DNA of 64,000 nt from Nonomuraea sp. SBT364. GTDB lineage: Bacteria > Actinomycetota > Actinomycetes > Streptosporangiales > Streptosporangiaceae. The number at the start of each line of letters is the position of its first letter. Within the stretch, counting starts at the first letter, position 1. The stretch lies in the NCBI RefSeq assembly GCF_001083785.1, contig NZ_LAVL01000017.1, positions 32,058 to 96,057 on the forward strand, written 5' to 3'. Below are positions 35,156 through 43,744 of the stretch, one piece after another. Under the pieces are notes generated by a model. The model did not search any database. It was not told the DNA's origin and saw nothing but the letters and a program-made list of their open reading frames with translations. Position numbers and translations under genes: made by a program.

Positions 35156-37645
35156 TCACGTCGCCAGCGAGCCGACGATCGACGCGCGGGCGGCGCGACG
35201 GGCCGGCAGGACCGCGGCGACCGCCCCCGCCAGCCCCGACAACACGACGAACAGCGCGATCTGCCACGGCGACGCCGAGAAGACCGCCCCCGTCAGCATC
35301 GCCCGCACCGCCGCCCAGCCGAACACCACTCCCAGCACCACGCCCACCAGCGCGCCGATCAGCCCGAGCACCAGCGCCTCCACCGAGAGCATCCGCCGCA
35401 ACTGCGGCCTGGTGAGCCCGAGCGCCCTGAGCAACGCCGATTCCCTGGTCCGCTCGTACACCGACAGCGACAGGGTGTTGGCGATGCCGAGCAGCGAGAT
35501 GAGGATCGCCAGCCCGAGCAGACCCGTGATGATCATGAGAACCATGTCGAGCGTCTGGTCGAACTCCCCGCGGATCTCGGTCGAGCTCATCACCTGGACG
35601 GTCGGATGGCCGGCCGTGGCGGCGTCCACCACGGCGCGCGCCTGATCGGCGGGCACGCCGTCGCGGATGTTCAGCACCACGTTGCTGTCGGGCACCGCCC
35701 CGAACACCTCGTCGAACTGCGGCGCGGCCAGCGTGATCGTCGGCAGCGGCGACTCGCCCCCGGCGAAGACGGCGACCACCTCCAGCTTGACGTCCCCGGC
35801 CCGCTCGGCGGTGACCGACAGGGTGTCGCCGACCTTGACGCCCAGGTCGGCGGCGGCATGGTCGGCGATCGCGGCCTTGCCGGGCGCGAGCGCGGTCATC
35901 GAGCCGGACGACACCTCCGGCTTCAGGGGACCCTGGTAGGCGCCCACCTGGACCTTGACCCCGCCCGACGTGCTCATCGTGTCGCGGATCTGCACCACGC
36001 CCGACAGCTCCGGCGCGGCCCGCAGCTTCTCGGCGACGGACCGCGGGATGCTGGAGTCACGCGACTGGGTGGTGAGCTGGTAGTCGACGGGGAACTGGTT
36101 GTCGAGCTTGACCGTCACCGAGGCCCGGGTGGACGCCGTGATGACCGAGATGAGCGTCATCAGCGTCACGCCGACGGTCAGCGCCACGGTCGTGGTCGCG
36201 GCCCGCCTGGGGTTGCGCCCGGAGTTGTCCACCGCCAGCCTGCCCGGCACCCCGAACAGCTTGGCCGGGATCCAGCCCACCACCGCGCTCAGCGGCCTGA
36301 CCAGCACCGGGCCCAGGATCAGCACGCCGAGGAAGGTCAGCACGCCGCCCGCCATCACCACGAGCAGCGAGATCTCCTCGCCGGGGTTCATCGCCAGCGC
36401 CCCCACACCGGCCGCGCCGATGCCCGCCAGCAGGAACAGCGCGGCGAACCCGGCACGCAGCGCGCCGGTGCGGAACGTCTGCTCCTCCACCTGCGTGCGC
36501 AGCGCCGCGATCGGCGCGACCCGGGTGGCGGTACGGGCGGGCAGCACCGCCGCGCCGACCGTGACCGCGAGGCCGACGGCCAGACCGATGCCGATCGTGC
36601 CCGGCGCGAGCCGCATCGCCGCCTCGGTGGGCAGCGGAGCCTCCAGCGCCCGCAGGACGGCCAGCGTGACCGCGCTCAGCCCGTACCCGGCGGCCAGGCC
36701 CAGCACCGACGCGACCAGCCCGACCACCGCCGACTCGATGAGCACCGAGCCGAACACCTGGCCGCGCGTCGCCCCGATGCACCGCAGCAGCGCCATCTCC
36801 CTGGTGCGCTGCGCGACGAGGATGTTGAAGGTGTTGTAGATGACCAGCGTCGCCACCAGCATCGCCACCAGGCCGAACATCAGCAGCCCGAGAGTGAGCA
36901 TCTCGATCTCCAGCCCGGCCGCCCTGGCCAGGTCGGCGGCCAACTCGTCGCCGGTCTTGACGACGTGCCCGGCGCCCGCCGCCGCCGCGACGGCCCGCTC
37001 CAGCGCGACCGGGTCGGCGCCCGCGACGTCGATCTCGGCGAACTCCCGCTCGCCCGTCATCCGCTGCGCCGTCGCCGTGGTGAACCCCACCGCCCCGGTG
37101 AACGCCAGTTCCTGGTCCACGCCGGGATCGAAGAGCCCCACCAGCTTGAACGGGTGCTCGCGCTGCTTGGCGTCGAGCACCGTGATCGTGTCGCCGACCT
37201 GGAAGCCCTCGGCCTCGGCGGTGTTCTCGTCGAGCACGGCCGCCTGGTCGTCGCTGCCCGGCCCGGTGCCGCTCACGATCGTGGTGCGGGCCAGCACGCC
37301 CGGCACCACGGAGATCGCCGTCGTCGGCATGCTGCCCACGGCCTTGCCGTCCTTGCCCAGCAGCGGCGCGCTGCCGCGCACCAGCCCCTGCGCGTCCTCG
37401 ACGCCCGGCACGGCGCGCACCCGCCCGAGCGTCTCCGGCGCGATGCCGTCACTGCCCTCACCGGGCAGTACGGCCACCGCGACCTTCCCGGCGTCGGCCG
37501 TGACACGCTCGGCGAACCCGTCCTGGACCGTGTCGTTCAGCACGAACGTGCCCGTGATGAACGCCACCCCCAGCATGATCGCGAGCGAGGTGAGCAGCAG
37601 CCGGAGCTTGTGCGCGCGCAGCCCCGCCCTGGCGGTCCTCAGCAC
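35156..37645 (-). CDS. ABC transporter permease, FtsX/MacB type
   Basis: 829 residues, GTG 37645 one base after the ATPase stop. An N-terminal TM ([19 protein letters not shown]) is followed by a large extracellular MacB_PCD-like domain, three TMs, a second extracellular domain, and a second FtsX domain with [20 protein letters not shown] then [20 protein letters not shown]. This is the double-FtsX layout of Gram-positive antibiotic-response or lipoprotein-type exporters. It works with the ATPase gene just upstream. Substrates could be peptide antibiotics or surface lipids; not resolved. Confidence 0.85.
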   Translation of the reverse strand: MLRTARAGLRAHKLRLLLTSLAIMLGVAFITGTFVLNDTVQDGFAERVTADAGKVAVAVLPGEGSDGIAPETLGRVRAVPGVEDAQGLVRGSAPLLGKDGKAVGSMPTTAISVVPGVLARTTIVSGTGPGSDDQAAVLDENTAEAEGFQVGDTITVLDAKQREHPFKLVGLFDPGVDQELAFTGAVGFTTATAQRMTGEREFAEIDVAGADPVALERAVAAAAGAGHVVKTGDELAADLARAAGLEIEMLTLGLLMFGLVAMLVATLVIYNTFNILVAQRTREMALLRCIGATRGQVFGSVLIESAVVGLVASVLGLAAGYGLSAVTLAVLRALEAPLPTEAAMRLAPGTIGIGLAVGLAVTVGAAVLPARTATRVAPIAALRTQVEEQTFRTGALRAGFAALFLLAGIGAAGVGALAMNPGEEISLLVVMAGGVLTFLGVLILGPVLVRPLSAVVGWIPAKLFGVPGRLAVDNSGRNPRRAATTTVALTVGVTLMTLISVITASTRASVTVKLDNQFPVDYQLTTQSRDSSIPRSVAEKLRAAPELSGVVQIRDTMSTSGGVKVQVGAYQGPLKPEVSSGSMTALAPGKAAIADHAAADLGVKVGDTLSVTAERAGDVKLEVVAVFAGGESPLPTITLAAPQFDEVFGAVPDSNVVLNIRDGVPADQARAVVDAATAGHPTVQVMSSTEIRGEFDQTLDMVLMIITGLLGLAILISLLGIANTLSLSVYERTRESALLRALGLTRPQLRRMLSVEALVLGLIGALVGVVLGVVFGWAAVRAMLTGAVFSASPWQIALFVVLSGLAGAVAAVLPARRAARASIVGSLAT

Positions 37646-37646
37646 C

Positions 37647-38399
37647 TCACGCCTCCAGCTTCATCAGCGTGTCGAGCACCGACTGCGGCGTCGGCGAGGT
37701 GATCTCGGTGACCAGCGAGCCGTCCCGCAGGAACACCACCCGGTCGGCGTACGAGGCCGCCGTCGGGTCGTGCGTGACCATGACGATGGTCTGGCCTAGC
37801 TCACGCACCGAGGTACGCAGGAACGACAGCACCTCCGCGCCGCTGCGCGAGTCGAGGTTGCCCGTCGGCTCGTCGGCGAAGATCACCTGCGGCTTGCTGA
37901 TCAGCGCCCTGGCCACGGCCACGCGCTGCTGCTGCCCGCCGGACAGCTCGTTCGGCCGGTGGCTCAGGCGATCCTTCAGCCCGACCGTCTCGATGACCCG
38001 GTCGAACAGCACCCGGTCCGGCTGCCGGGCGGAGATCTCCAGAGGCAGCCGGATGTTCTCCTCGGCGGTCAGCGTCGGCAGCAGGTTGAACGCCTGGAAG
38101 ATGAAGCCGATCCGCTCCCGGCGCAGCAACGTCAGCTGCTTGTCGCCGAGCCCGGTCAGCTCCACGTCACCGATGTGCACGGTGCCGGTCGTCGCGGTGT
38201 CGAGCCCGGCCAGGCAGTGCATCAGCGTCGACTTGCCCGAGCCGGACGGGCCCATGATCGCGGTGAAGGCGCCGGTGGCGAAGGCCACGTCCACCTCGCG
38301 CAGGGCATGCACCCGGGCGTCGCCCTGGCCGTACACCTTGGACAGGCCCCTGGCCACCACTGCCGGCGGGGCCTGGCGCGGGGTATCGGTGAGAGTCAC
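37647..38399 (-). CDS. ABC transporter ATP-binding protein (LolD/MacB type)
   Basis: 250 residues from GTG 38399 with GAGGAGT 6 bp upstream; the longer start at 38435 is not supported. Walker A is [11 protein letters not shown], the signature [15 protein letters not shown], and Walker [13 protein letters not shown]. The match to LolD/MacB-type ATPases fits the FtsX permease downstream. The start region lies inside an 11-bp inverted repeat (38393-38433), with the ribosome site in its loop, which may control translation. It follows the two-component pair on the same strand. Confidence 0.9.
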   Translation of the reverse strand: MTLTDTPRQAPPAVVARGLSKVYGQGDARVHALREVDVAFATGAFTAIMGPSGSGKSTLMHCLAGLDTATTGTVHIGDVELTGLGDKQLTLLRRERIGFIFQAFNLLPTLTAEENIRLPLEISARQPDRVLFDRVIETVGLKDRLSHRPNELSGGQQQRVAVARALISKPQVIFADEPTGNLDSRSGAEVLSFLRTSVRELGQTIVMVTHDPTAASYADRVVFLRDGSLVTEITSPTPQSVLDTLMKLEA

Positions 38400-38433
38400 G
38401 TTCACTCCTCGTCGTACGAAAAGAACGTGACTC
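38393..38433 (-). promoter_or_regulatory. Inverted repeat over the ATPase start and ribosome site
   Basis: GAGTCACGTTC and GAACGTGACTC form 11-bp perfect arms around a 19-base loop that contains GAGGAGT. The GTG start is in the distal arm. Either an RNA switch on translation or an operator dyad. Confidence 0.5.
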
Positions 38434-38506
38434 ACGCTAGGGCTGGAAAAATCGCAGTTCGTGGGCCTTGAGGAGGGACTTCGTGTAGGACCCTGGATGA
38501 CCCGGG

Positions 38507-39157
38507 TCAGCCGTTCGGCCGATGCGACGGCACCACCAGCCCGGCCTCGTAGGCGTAGACCACCACCTGCGCCCGGTCCCGCAGCCCCAGCTTGGCCAGC
38601 ACCCGGCCCAGATGCGTCTTCACCGTCGCCTCCGCCACCTCCAGCTCGGCGGCGATCTCCAGGTTGGAACGGCCTCGCGCCACCATGAGCAGCACCTCCC
38701 GCTCACGCGGCGTCAGCTCCGTCGCCGCCGCCGGCTCCTCCGTCGGCAGGAACGTGGCGAACCTGTCGAGCATCCGCTTCAGCGTCGTCGGCGCCACCAC
38801 GGCCTCGCCCGCGTGCACCGACCGGATCGCCGTCACCAGCTCGGCCGTCGGCACGTCCTTCAGCAGGAACCCCGACGCGCCCGCCCTGATCGCCGCGAAC
38901 GCGTACTCGTCCAGGTCGAACGTGGTCAGGACCAGCACCTTCGGCCCGGTGATGTGCTTGATCGCCTCGACGCCGTCCATCCGCGGCATCCGCACGTCCA
39001 TGAGGACGACGTCCACCTCGGCCGTGCGCAGCACCTCGATCGCCTCCTGGCCGTCGCCCGCCTCGGCCACCACCTCGATGCCGGGCTGGGCGCCCAGCAC
39101 CATGCGGAACCCCGCCCGCAGCAACTGCTGATCGTCGACCAGCATCACCCGAATCAT
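38507..39157 (-). CDS. NarL/LuxR-type response regulator
   Basis: 216 residues. The receiver domain has the phospho-Asp in VVLMDVRMPRMDG (near residue 54), and the conserved Thr (VLTTFDLDEY) and Lys (FLLKDVPTAEL). The C-terminal LuxR HTH reads LTPREREVLLMVARGRSNLE and VKTHLGRVLAKLGL. It is encoded just after the histidine kinase (12 bp) and before the ABC genes, so it likely regulates that exporter and itself. Confidence 0.9.
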   Translation of the reverse strand: MIRVMLVDDQQLLRAGFRMVLGAQPGIEVVAEAGDGQEAIEVLRTAEVDVVLMDVRMPRMDGVEAIKHITGPKVLVLTTFDLDEYAFAAIRAGASGFLLKDVPTAELVTAIRSVHAGEAVVAPTTLKRMLDRFATFLPTEEPAAATELTPREREVLLMVARGRSNLEIAAELEVAEATVKTHLGRVLAKLGLRDRAQVVVYAYEAGLVVPSHRPNG

Positions 39158-39169
39158 CCGCCGCTCCCC

Positions 39170-40342
39170 CTAAGCCGCTCTGGACTCGGCCGTCGGCAGC
39201 CGCGCCAGCACCTCGAACCCGCCACCCGCCCGGGGCCCGGCCGTGACCGCGCCCCCGTACATCGTCACCCTCTCCCGCATGCCCACCAGGCCGTGCCCGC
39301 CCGTCTCGACCGGCGCCGCCGCGCCCCGGCCGTCGTCGGTCACCCGCACGACCAGCTCCGGGCCGCTGTAGCGCAGTTCGACCTGTGCCCGGACGCCCGG
39401 CCCGCCGTGCTTGAGCGCGTTCGTCAGCGCCTCCTGCACGATCCGGTAGACGGCCAGTTGCTTGCCCTCGGTCAGCTCGGCCCGCCGGCCCGTGACCCGC
39501 AGCCGCGCGGGCACGCCCGACGCCCGCACCAGCTCGTCGAGCTGCGCCAGCCCGGGCTGCGGCGTGTAGTCGGTGCCGCCGCCGTCCTGCCGCAGCACCC
39601 CGACCAGCCGCCGCATCTCGGCCAGCGCCTCCCGGCCCGTCTTGGAGATGGTCCGCACGGCCAGCCGCGCCTGCTCCGGGTCGCCGTCGATCGCGTAGCC
39701 CGCGCCGTCGGCCTGCACCACCATCACGCTCACGTTGTGCGCCACCACGTCGTGCAGCTCCCTGGCGATCCTGGCTCGCTCGGCGGCGGCCGCCATCCGG
39801 GCCTGGTGGTCACGTTCGCGCTCGGCCCGCTCGGCCCGCTCCTCCAGGCCCTCCAGATAGCGGCGGCGCGTGCTCGCGTACAGGCCCGTCAGCCAGAGCG
39901 ACATGACGAAGATCGTGCTGGTGGTGAACATGCCCAGCGTCGGCGTGTCCCACTGCTCCAGCGCCAGGAACACGCCCAGCTCCGCCACCGCCAGCGCCGC
40001 GAGCGCCCACCGGAACGCGCACTGGTAGACCACCGCCCACAGCGCCACCAGCACCGACAGGTTGGCGGGCACCACCTCGACCTGAGCCGCCCACTGCGCG
40101 AAACTGACCAGCGAAACGACGGCGAAGGCCGTCAGCGGCCGGTGCCGCCACAGCAGCGGCAGCAGCAGCGCCAGCGTCAGCACCGTGTAGACGGGCGCGT
40201 CGAGCGGGGGCAGCGACCCTTCCGGCGCGTACGTCAGGTAAGGCACGATGGGCACCAGGCACAGCAGCGCCAAAGGAGCCACCCGCAGGGCGTCCATGAG
40301 TTTCGCATGGCGCCTCGACCACGCCCGTACCCTGCCGAACAC
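39170..40342 (-). CDS. Sensor histidine kinase (HisKA_3 type)
   Basis: 390 residues, GTG 40342. About five membrane segments (residues 20-160) serve as a sensor without a large external domain. The dimerisation/phosphoacceptor region reads RARIARELHDVVAHNVSVMV, with His in LHDV, and the ATP-binding domain shows VTDDGRGAAAPVETGGHG and LVGMRERV. This class (NarX/DesK/LiaS-like) usually detects membrane or cell-envelope stress. It forms a pair with the response regulator at 38507-39157 and is transcribed toward the ABC genes. Confidence 0.88.
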   Translation of the reverse strand: MFGRVRAWSRRHAKLMDALRVAPLALLCLVPIVPYLTYAPEGSLPPLDAPVYTVLTLALLLPLLWRHRPLTAFAVVSLVSFAQWAAQVEVVPANLSVLVALWAVVYQCAFRWALAALAVAELGVFLALEQWDTPTLGMFTTSTIFVMSLWLTGLYASTRRRYLEGLEERAERAERERDHQARMAAAAERARIARELHDVVAHNVSVMVVQADGAGYAIDGDPEQARLAVRTISKTGREALAEMRRLVGVLRQDGGGTDYTPQPGLAQLDELVRASGVPARLRVTGRRAELTEGKQLAVYRIVQEALTNALKHGGPGVRAQVELRYSGPELVVRVTDDGRGAAAPVETGGHGLVGMRERVTMYGGAVTAGPRAGGGFEVLARLPTAESRAA

Positions 40343-40394
40343 ATCATCACGATACGTACGGCAGAGGGTGGGTTGGGTCAGTCTTTAGGGTGAA

Positions 40395-40429
40395 GTACGC
40401 GTACGACCCTGGTCTTACACGGGTCTTAC
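40395..40429. promoter_or_regulatory. Palindrome and GGTCTTAC direct repeats upstream of the kinase
   Basis: GTACGCGTAC (40395-40404) is a perfect palindrome, and GGTCTTAC recurs at 40411-40418 and 40422-40429, 11 bp apart. They lie between the divergent kinase and the 40490 gene and may bind the response regulator. Inferred from repetition and position. Confidence 0.4.
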
Positions 40430-40489
40430 GGGGGAGCGGGCAAGGTAGTCCATGGGAGCGCCCTCCGGGGCGAGTAAAGGGAGATCGTG

Positions 40490-41074
40490 ATGGCGGATCA
40501 TGATCGCGATGCCGGGTCGCGCGGCGACGAGGAAGCTCCGCGCGACCCGAACCGCCCGGAAGGCCACGCCGAGACGCTGCGCAACGCGGCAGAGGACACA
40601 CAGGTCTTACCCGACCCCTCGCCCGACCCTGCGCACGCCATCGGCCCGGCGGCTCCCGCCGCCCCGTCCGGCCACCCGGTGTCCCCGCCCGTCCGGCCGG
40701 TCCCGCCACCACCCCAGCCCGGCACCTTCCGGGACTTCGTACGCCAGAAGCCGGCCCAGATCATCGGCGCCGGACTGCTCGGCCTCCTGGCCGGCGTGCT
40801 GATCGGCGCCCTCGCCGTCGTCATGCTCACCGCCTGGGCCGACCACCGCGCCGGCAGCCGGGACCACTCAGGCTGGGACCACCCCCGCTGGGGCGACAGC
40901 CGCGTGCATCCCGGCTATCCCGGTTATCCCGGCTTTCACGAGTGCCGCCCCGTCCCCGGCGGCATGTTCTGCGGACCGGCCGGTCGCCCGGGCCTGGCGC
41001 CCTCGCCGACCATGCCGCCGCCCAAACCGGTTCCCTCGGTCACGGTCACCGCCATCCCCACGCGCACGGGCTAG
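40490..41074 (+). CDS. Membrane protein with Pro-rich tail, unknown function
   Basis: 194 residues from ATG 40490 (an AAAGGGAGA ribosome site; GTG 40487 is also in frame). A hydrophilic, Asp/Pro-rich N-terminal part (residues 1-80) precedes a single transmembrane helix (about 92-115, QIIGAGLLGLLAGVLIGALA). The C-terminal extracellular part is short and rich in Gly/Pro/His/Trp (GYPGYPGFHECRP, then GGMFCGPAG), with two cysteines. No family recognised. It diverges from the sensor kinase gene and may belong to the same stress response. Confidence 0.6.
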   Translation: MADHDRDAGSRGDEEAPRDPNRPEGHAETLRNAAEDTQVLPDPSPDPAHAIGPAAPAAPSGHPVSPPVRPVPPPPQPGTFRDFVRQKPAQIIGAGLLGLLAGVLIGALAVVMLTAWADHRAGSRDHSGWDHPRWGDSRVHPGYPGYPGFHECRPVPGGMFCGPAGRPGLAPSPTMPPPKPVPSVTVTAIPTRTG

Positions 41075-41112
41075 AGTTTCCCCGCCCGAAAGAGTCGAGA
41101 CCGGGGACCGGC

Positions 41113-42042
41113 ATGCAAGCGCACCACACCCATCCGCAGGACGTCGTCGTCCTCGTGCCCGACGAGCGTGGCCTGGCGGCCCTGTCAGCCGTCGCCGGCC
41201 TGCGACCGCTCCGCTACGACGTACGCGCCCCGCTGCCTCCCGGCGCCGCCGAGGCCCGCGCCATGGTCGTCCCCTCCCGCCCGGTCGACCGCGTCCTGGC
41301 CCTGATCGCCGACCTGCCGGAGCTCCGCCTCGTCCAGACGCTCAGCGCCGGCACCGACCAGTGGCAGGGCCGCCTGCCCGCCGGCGTCGCCCTCTCCAAC
41401 GCCCGCGGCGCCCACGGCGCGGCCGTCGCCGAGTGGGCGGCCGCCGCCCTCCTGGCCCTCTACAGGGGCCTGCCCGGCTTCGCCGCCGACCAGGCCGCGG
41501 CCCGCTGGCGCCCCCGTATGACCGAGTCGCTGTCGGGCAAGCGGGTGCTCATCCTCGGCGCCGGCGACCTCGGCGGCCGGCTCCGCGCCTGCCTGGAACC
41601 GTTCGGCGCCCGCGTCACCATGGTCGCCCGCCACGCCCGCGACGGCATCCACCCCATGGCCGACCTCCCGCGCCTGCTGCCCGACCACGACGTGGTGGCC
41701 CTGATGCTGCCGCACACCCCGGCCACGCACCACCTGGCGGACAAGGAGTTCCTCGGCCGGATGCGCGACGGCGCCATCCTCCTCAACGCCGCCCGCGGCC
41801 CCATCGTCGACACCGACGCCCTGCTCGACGAGACCCGCTCGGGCCGCCTGCGCGCCATCCTCGACGTCACCGACCCCGAACCGCTCCCGGACGACCACCC
41901 GCTGTGGCACTCCCCGGGCGTCCTCATCACCCCGCACGTCGCGGGCACCATCCCGGAAGCCGACGAACGCTCCTGGCAGGTCGCGGCTACCCAGCTCGGC
42001 CAATTCGCCCGAGGCGAACAACCAGCAAACCTGGTCGTCTGA
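41113..42042 (+). CDS. D-isomer-specific 2-hydroxyacid dehydrogenase
   Basis: 309 residues from ATG 41113. The NAD site GAGDLGGRLRACLE replaces the typical GxGxxG. Catalytic residues are in LNAARGPIVD (Arg), TDPEPLPDD (Glu) and ITPHVAGTIPE (His). It reduces 2-oxo acids or oxidises 2-hydroxy acids; the substrate (glycerate, lactate or another) is not set by sequence. Soluble enzyme. It is a single gene, followed by the minus-strand tRNA at 42066-42138. Confidence 0.88.
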   Translation: MQAHHTHPQDVVVLVPDERGLAALSAVAGLRPLRYDVRAPLPPGAAEARAMVVPSRPVDRVLALIADLPELRLVQTLSAGTDQWQGRLPAGVALSNARGAHGAAVAEWAAAALLALYRGLPGFAADQAAARWRPRMTESLSGKRVLILGAGDLGGRLRACLEPFGARVTMVARHARDGIHPMADLPRLLPDHDVVALMLPHTPATHHLADKEFLGRMRDGAILLNAARGPIVDTDALLDETRSGRLRAILDVTDPEPLPDDHPLWHSPGVLITPHVAGTIPEADERSWQVAATQLGQFARGEQPANLVV

Positions 42043-42065
42043 CACGCGACCGCGTGGGTGAAAAG

Positions 42066-42138
42066 TAGGGCCGGTGGGATTCGAACCCACACGAACAGCC
42101 ACCTAAAGACTGCGCCTCTGCCATTGGGCTACGACCCC
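42066..42138 (-). tRNA. tRNA with apparent UAG anticodon; isotype uncertain
   Basis: A 73-nt cloverleaf is readable on the minus strand: acceptor GGGGTCG with CGGCCCT (closing pair G-U, discriminator A), a short D arm, anticodon stem CAGTC/GGCTG with loop TTTAGGT, and T arm GTGGG-TTCGAAT-CCCAC. No CCA is encoded. The loop gives a UAG anticodon, which reads CUA (Leu), but the 5-nt variable loop excludes a normal class II tRNA-Leu. The first ten nucleotides overlap the stop end of the HNH gene. Folding and charging were not checked with software. Confidence 0.7.
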
Positions 42139-42611
42139 TTAACCTTTCCCTTACCGGCGAAGTTCGCGGTTTGGGAGTGGTAATTCGGGCAGAGAAAGCG
42201 CAGATTCCCCATGCGATTGTCAAGCCAATCGCCGTTCATATGGTCTACATGGAGCGTTAGCGGCTTGCCCTGCCACGTCCCGCCAATCTTACAGCCTGCG
42301 CACGTGTAGGGAAGCCCGGCTTCTTGCAGGGCCCGACGGAGCGCGGGTGCCTTCTCGTGGATGGAGCCGGGTGGGCGGAGAACGAGGATCTCCAGGTAGG
42401 GGCGGAGCGCGGGAGAGCTCTTGCCCTTTCCGTGAGCACGCCCTACGAAGTGTGACGTGTCGATGCCGAAGTGCTTGAGGCGGCGGCTGATGTGGGCATG
42501 GCTCCCGCCGGTCCATCTGATGCCCAGGTGGCGGAGCACGTCGGCGACGCTGAGCGACTTCGCCGCCGCCTCCGCGAGCAACTCCCGCGTGTATTTCTGG
42601 TGAGCAGCCAT
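42129..42611 (-). CDS. HNH endonuclease
   Basis: 160 residues. The N-terminal half resembles the small actinobacterial HNH family (SVADVLRHLGIRWTGG then HAHISRRLKHFGIDTSHFVG). The HNH core is LTLHVDHMNGDWLDNRMGNL; a first CxxC (YTCAGCK) and a later LCPNYHSQ make the zinc site, but the usual CPNCH is CPNYH, so one Cys is replaced by Tyr. Its stop lies inside the 5' end of the tRNA, and both are on the minus strand. The DNA is less GC-rich than its neighbours, a sign of transfer. It may be a homing-type or defence nuclease. Confidence 0.75.
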   Translation of the reverse strand: MAAHQKYTRELLAEAAAKSLSVADVLRHLGIRWTGGSHAHISRRLKHFGIDTSHFVGRAHGKGKSSPALRPYLEILVLRPPGSIHEKAPALRRALQEAGLPYTCAGCKIGGTWQGKPLTLHVDHMNGDWLDNRMGNLRFLCPNYHSQTANFAGKGKVKGS

Positions 42612-42696
42612 GCCACGACATTAGAAAACGGGGCCGACATTTTTACTGCTCCACCGGAATGCGAATATGGGCTATTTCTGCAATGGGGGGAAATGT

Positions 42697-42720
42697 CGCG
42701 GGCCCCGGTGGGGGCCCGCG
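42697..42720 (-). terminator. Terminator after bcp
   Basis: CGCGGGCCCC pairs perfectly with GGGGCCCGCG around GGTG, directly downstream of the bcp stop on the minus strand. Confidence 0.75.
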
Positions 42721-42725
42721 GTGGG

Positions 42726-43199
42726 TCAGGCGAGGCCGAGCTTCTTCTTCAGGCTCGCCACGTGACCGGTGGCCTTCACGTTGTAGAGGGCCTGCTCGAT
42801 CTTGCCGTCGGCGTCGATGACGAACGTGGAGCGGATGACGCCCACGACTTCCTTGCCGTAGAGCTTCTTGGTGCCGTACGCGCCGTACGCCTTGTGGATT
42901 TCCAGGCCGGGGTCCGACAGGAGGGGGAAGGTCAGCGCGTCGCGTTCGGCGAACTTGGCGAGCTTTTCCGGCTTGTCCTTCGACACGCCGAGGACGACGA
43001 AGCCGTCGGCGGTGAGCTGGGCGAGACTGTCGCGGAAGTCGCAGGCCTGCTTGGTGCAGCCGGGAGTCATCGCGGCGGGGTAGAAATAGAGGATCACCCG
43101 CTTGCCGCGGTAGGCGTCGAGGGAGATCTCGTCGCCGCCGGCGGTGGGCAGCGCGAACTCGGGGGCGGCGTCGCCGGGGGCGAGCCTGGTCTCGGTCAT
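42726..43199 (-). CDS. bcp: Thioredoxin-dependent peroxiredoxin (Bcp/PrxQ)
   Basis: 157 residues, with GGAGG before ATG 43199. The peroxidatic Cys is C48 and the resolving Cys is C53 in TPGCTKQACDF, the atypical 2-Cys pattern of Bcp. It reduces hydroperoxides using thioredoxin. Ends at a strong hairpin. The DUF3618 gene diverges from it at 43325. Confidence 0.92.
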   Translation of the reverse strand: MTETRLAPGDAAPEFALPTAGGDEISLDAYRGKRVILYFYPAAMTPGCTKQACDFRDSLAQLTADGFVVLGVSKDKPEKLAKFAERDALTFPLLSDPGLEIHKAYGAYGTKKLYGKEVVGVIRSTFVIDADGKIEQALYNVKATGHVASLKKKLGLA

Positions 43200-43324
43200 G
43201 GGTCCTCCAGGAGTTTCTCCAGGAAAACCTACCTGGCCGCCCGCCGTGCCGTACGGCGTGCGGACCTGACAGACTGATCAGGACAGGTATGGGCACGGGC
43301 AGGAGCGCGGCCGAGAGGAGAGTC

Positions 43325-43651
43325 ATGGCTGACACCGATCCCGACGAGCTGGAGCGGCGCATCGCGCGGACGCGGGCGGAGCTGGCGCAGACGGTCGACG
43401 CGATCGCCGACCGGGTGAGCCCGAAGCGTGTGGCCGAGCGCACGGTGGCGGACGTGAAGTCCCGGGCGGGGAGTCTCGCGGCTTCGGTCACCGATGCGCT
43501 GGGGATGTCGCAGCGGTCGGTGGAGTTCGGCGACGACCCGGACCGGTTGTGGGACGACGAGGCGCCCAGTCTGGCGCCGGTGCTGATCGGGGTGGGCGCG
43601 GTGCTGGTGATCGGCGCGGCCGTGGTCCTGTGGCGGCGCCGCCGCCGCTGA
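43325..43651 (+). CDS. DUF3618 domain-containing protein
   Basis: 108 residues from ATG 43325 with GAGAGGAGAG upstream; a GTG at 43289 would add 12. The N-terminal signature ELERRIARTRAELAQTVDAI is the DUF3618 hallmark, followed by ADRVSPKRV. A single TM lies near the C-terminus (PVLIGVGAVLVIGAAVVLW), ending in RRRRR. Function unknown; related genes lie beside peroxiredoxin and phage-holin-like genes in other actinobacteria. Confidence 0.85.
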   Translation: MADTDPDELERRIARTRAELAQTVDAIADRVSPKRVAERTVADVKSRAGSLAASVTDALGMSQRSVEFGDDPDRLWDDEAPSLAPVLIGVGAVLVIGAAVVLWRRRRR

Positions 43652-43744
43652 CCGGCGCCCGGCGCGATCACCGGTCAACCGATCCCGGCCGACCGGCCCG
43701 GCCGAAGCGACGGGGCCGGACGGGACGACTGGGCCTCAGGGGGG

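Noticed and set aside
35606..37702. Plus-strand 698-codon frame opposite the ABC permease
   Set aside because: Arg/His/Gln-rich shadow of the FtsX-type permease.
38499..38508. GACCCGGGTC palindrome at the end of the response regulator gene
   Set aside because: A 10-bp GC palindrome is expected by chance at this GC content and it overlaps coding sequence.
42066..42138. Plain tRNA-Leu call from the UAG anticodon
   Set aside because: The variable loop has only five bases, while tRNA-Leu needs a long arm; isotype left open.
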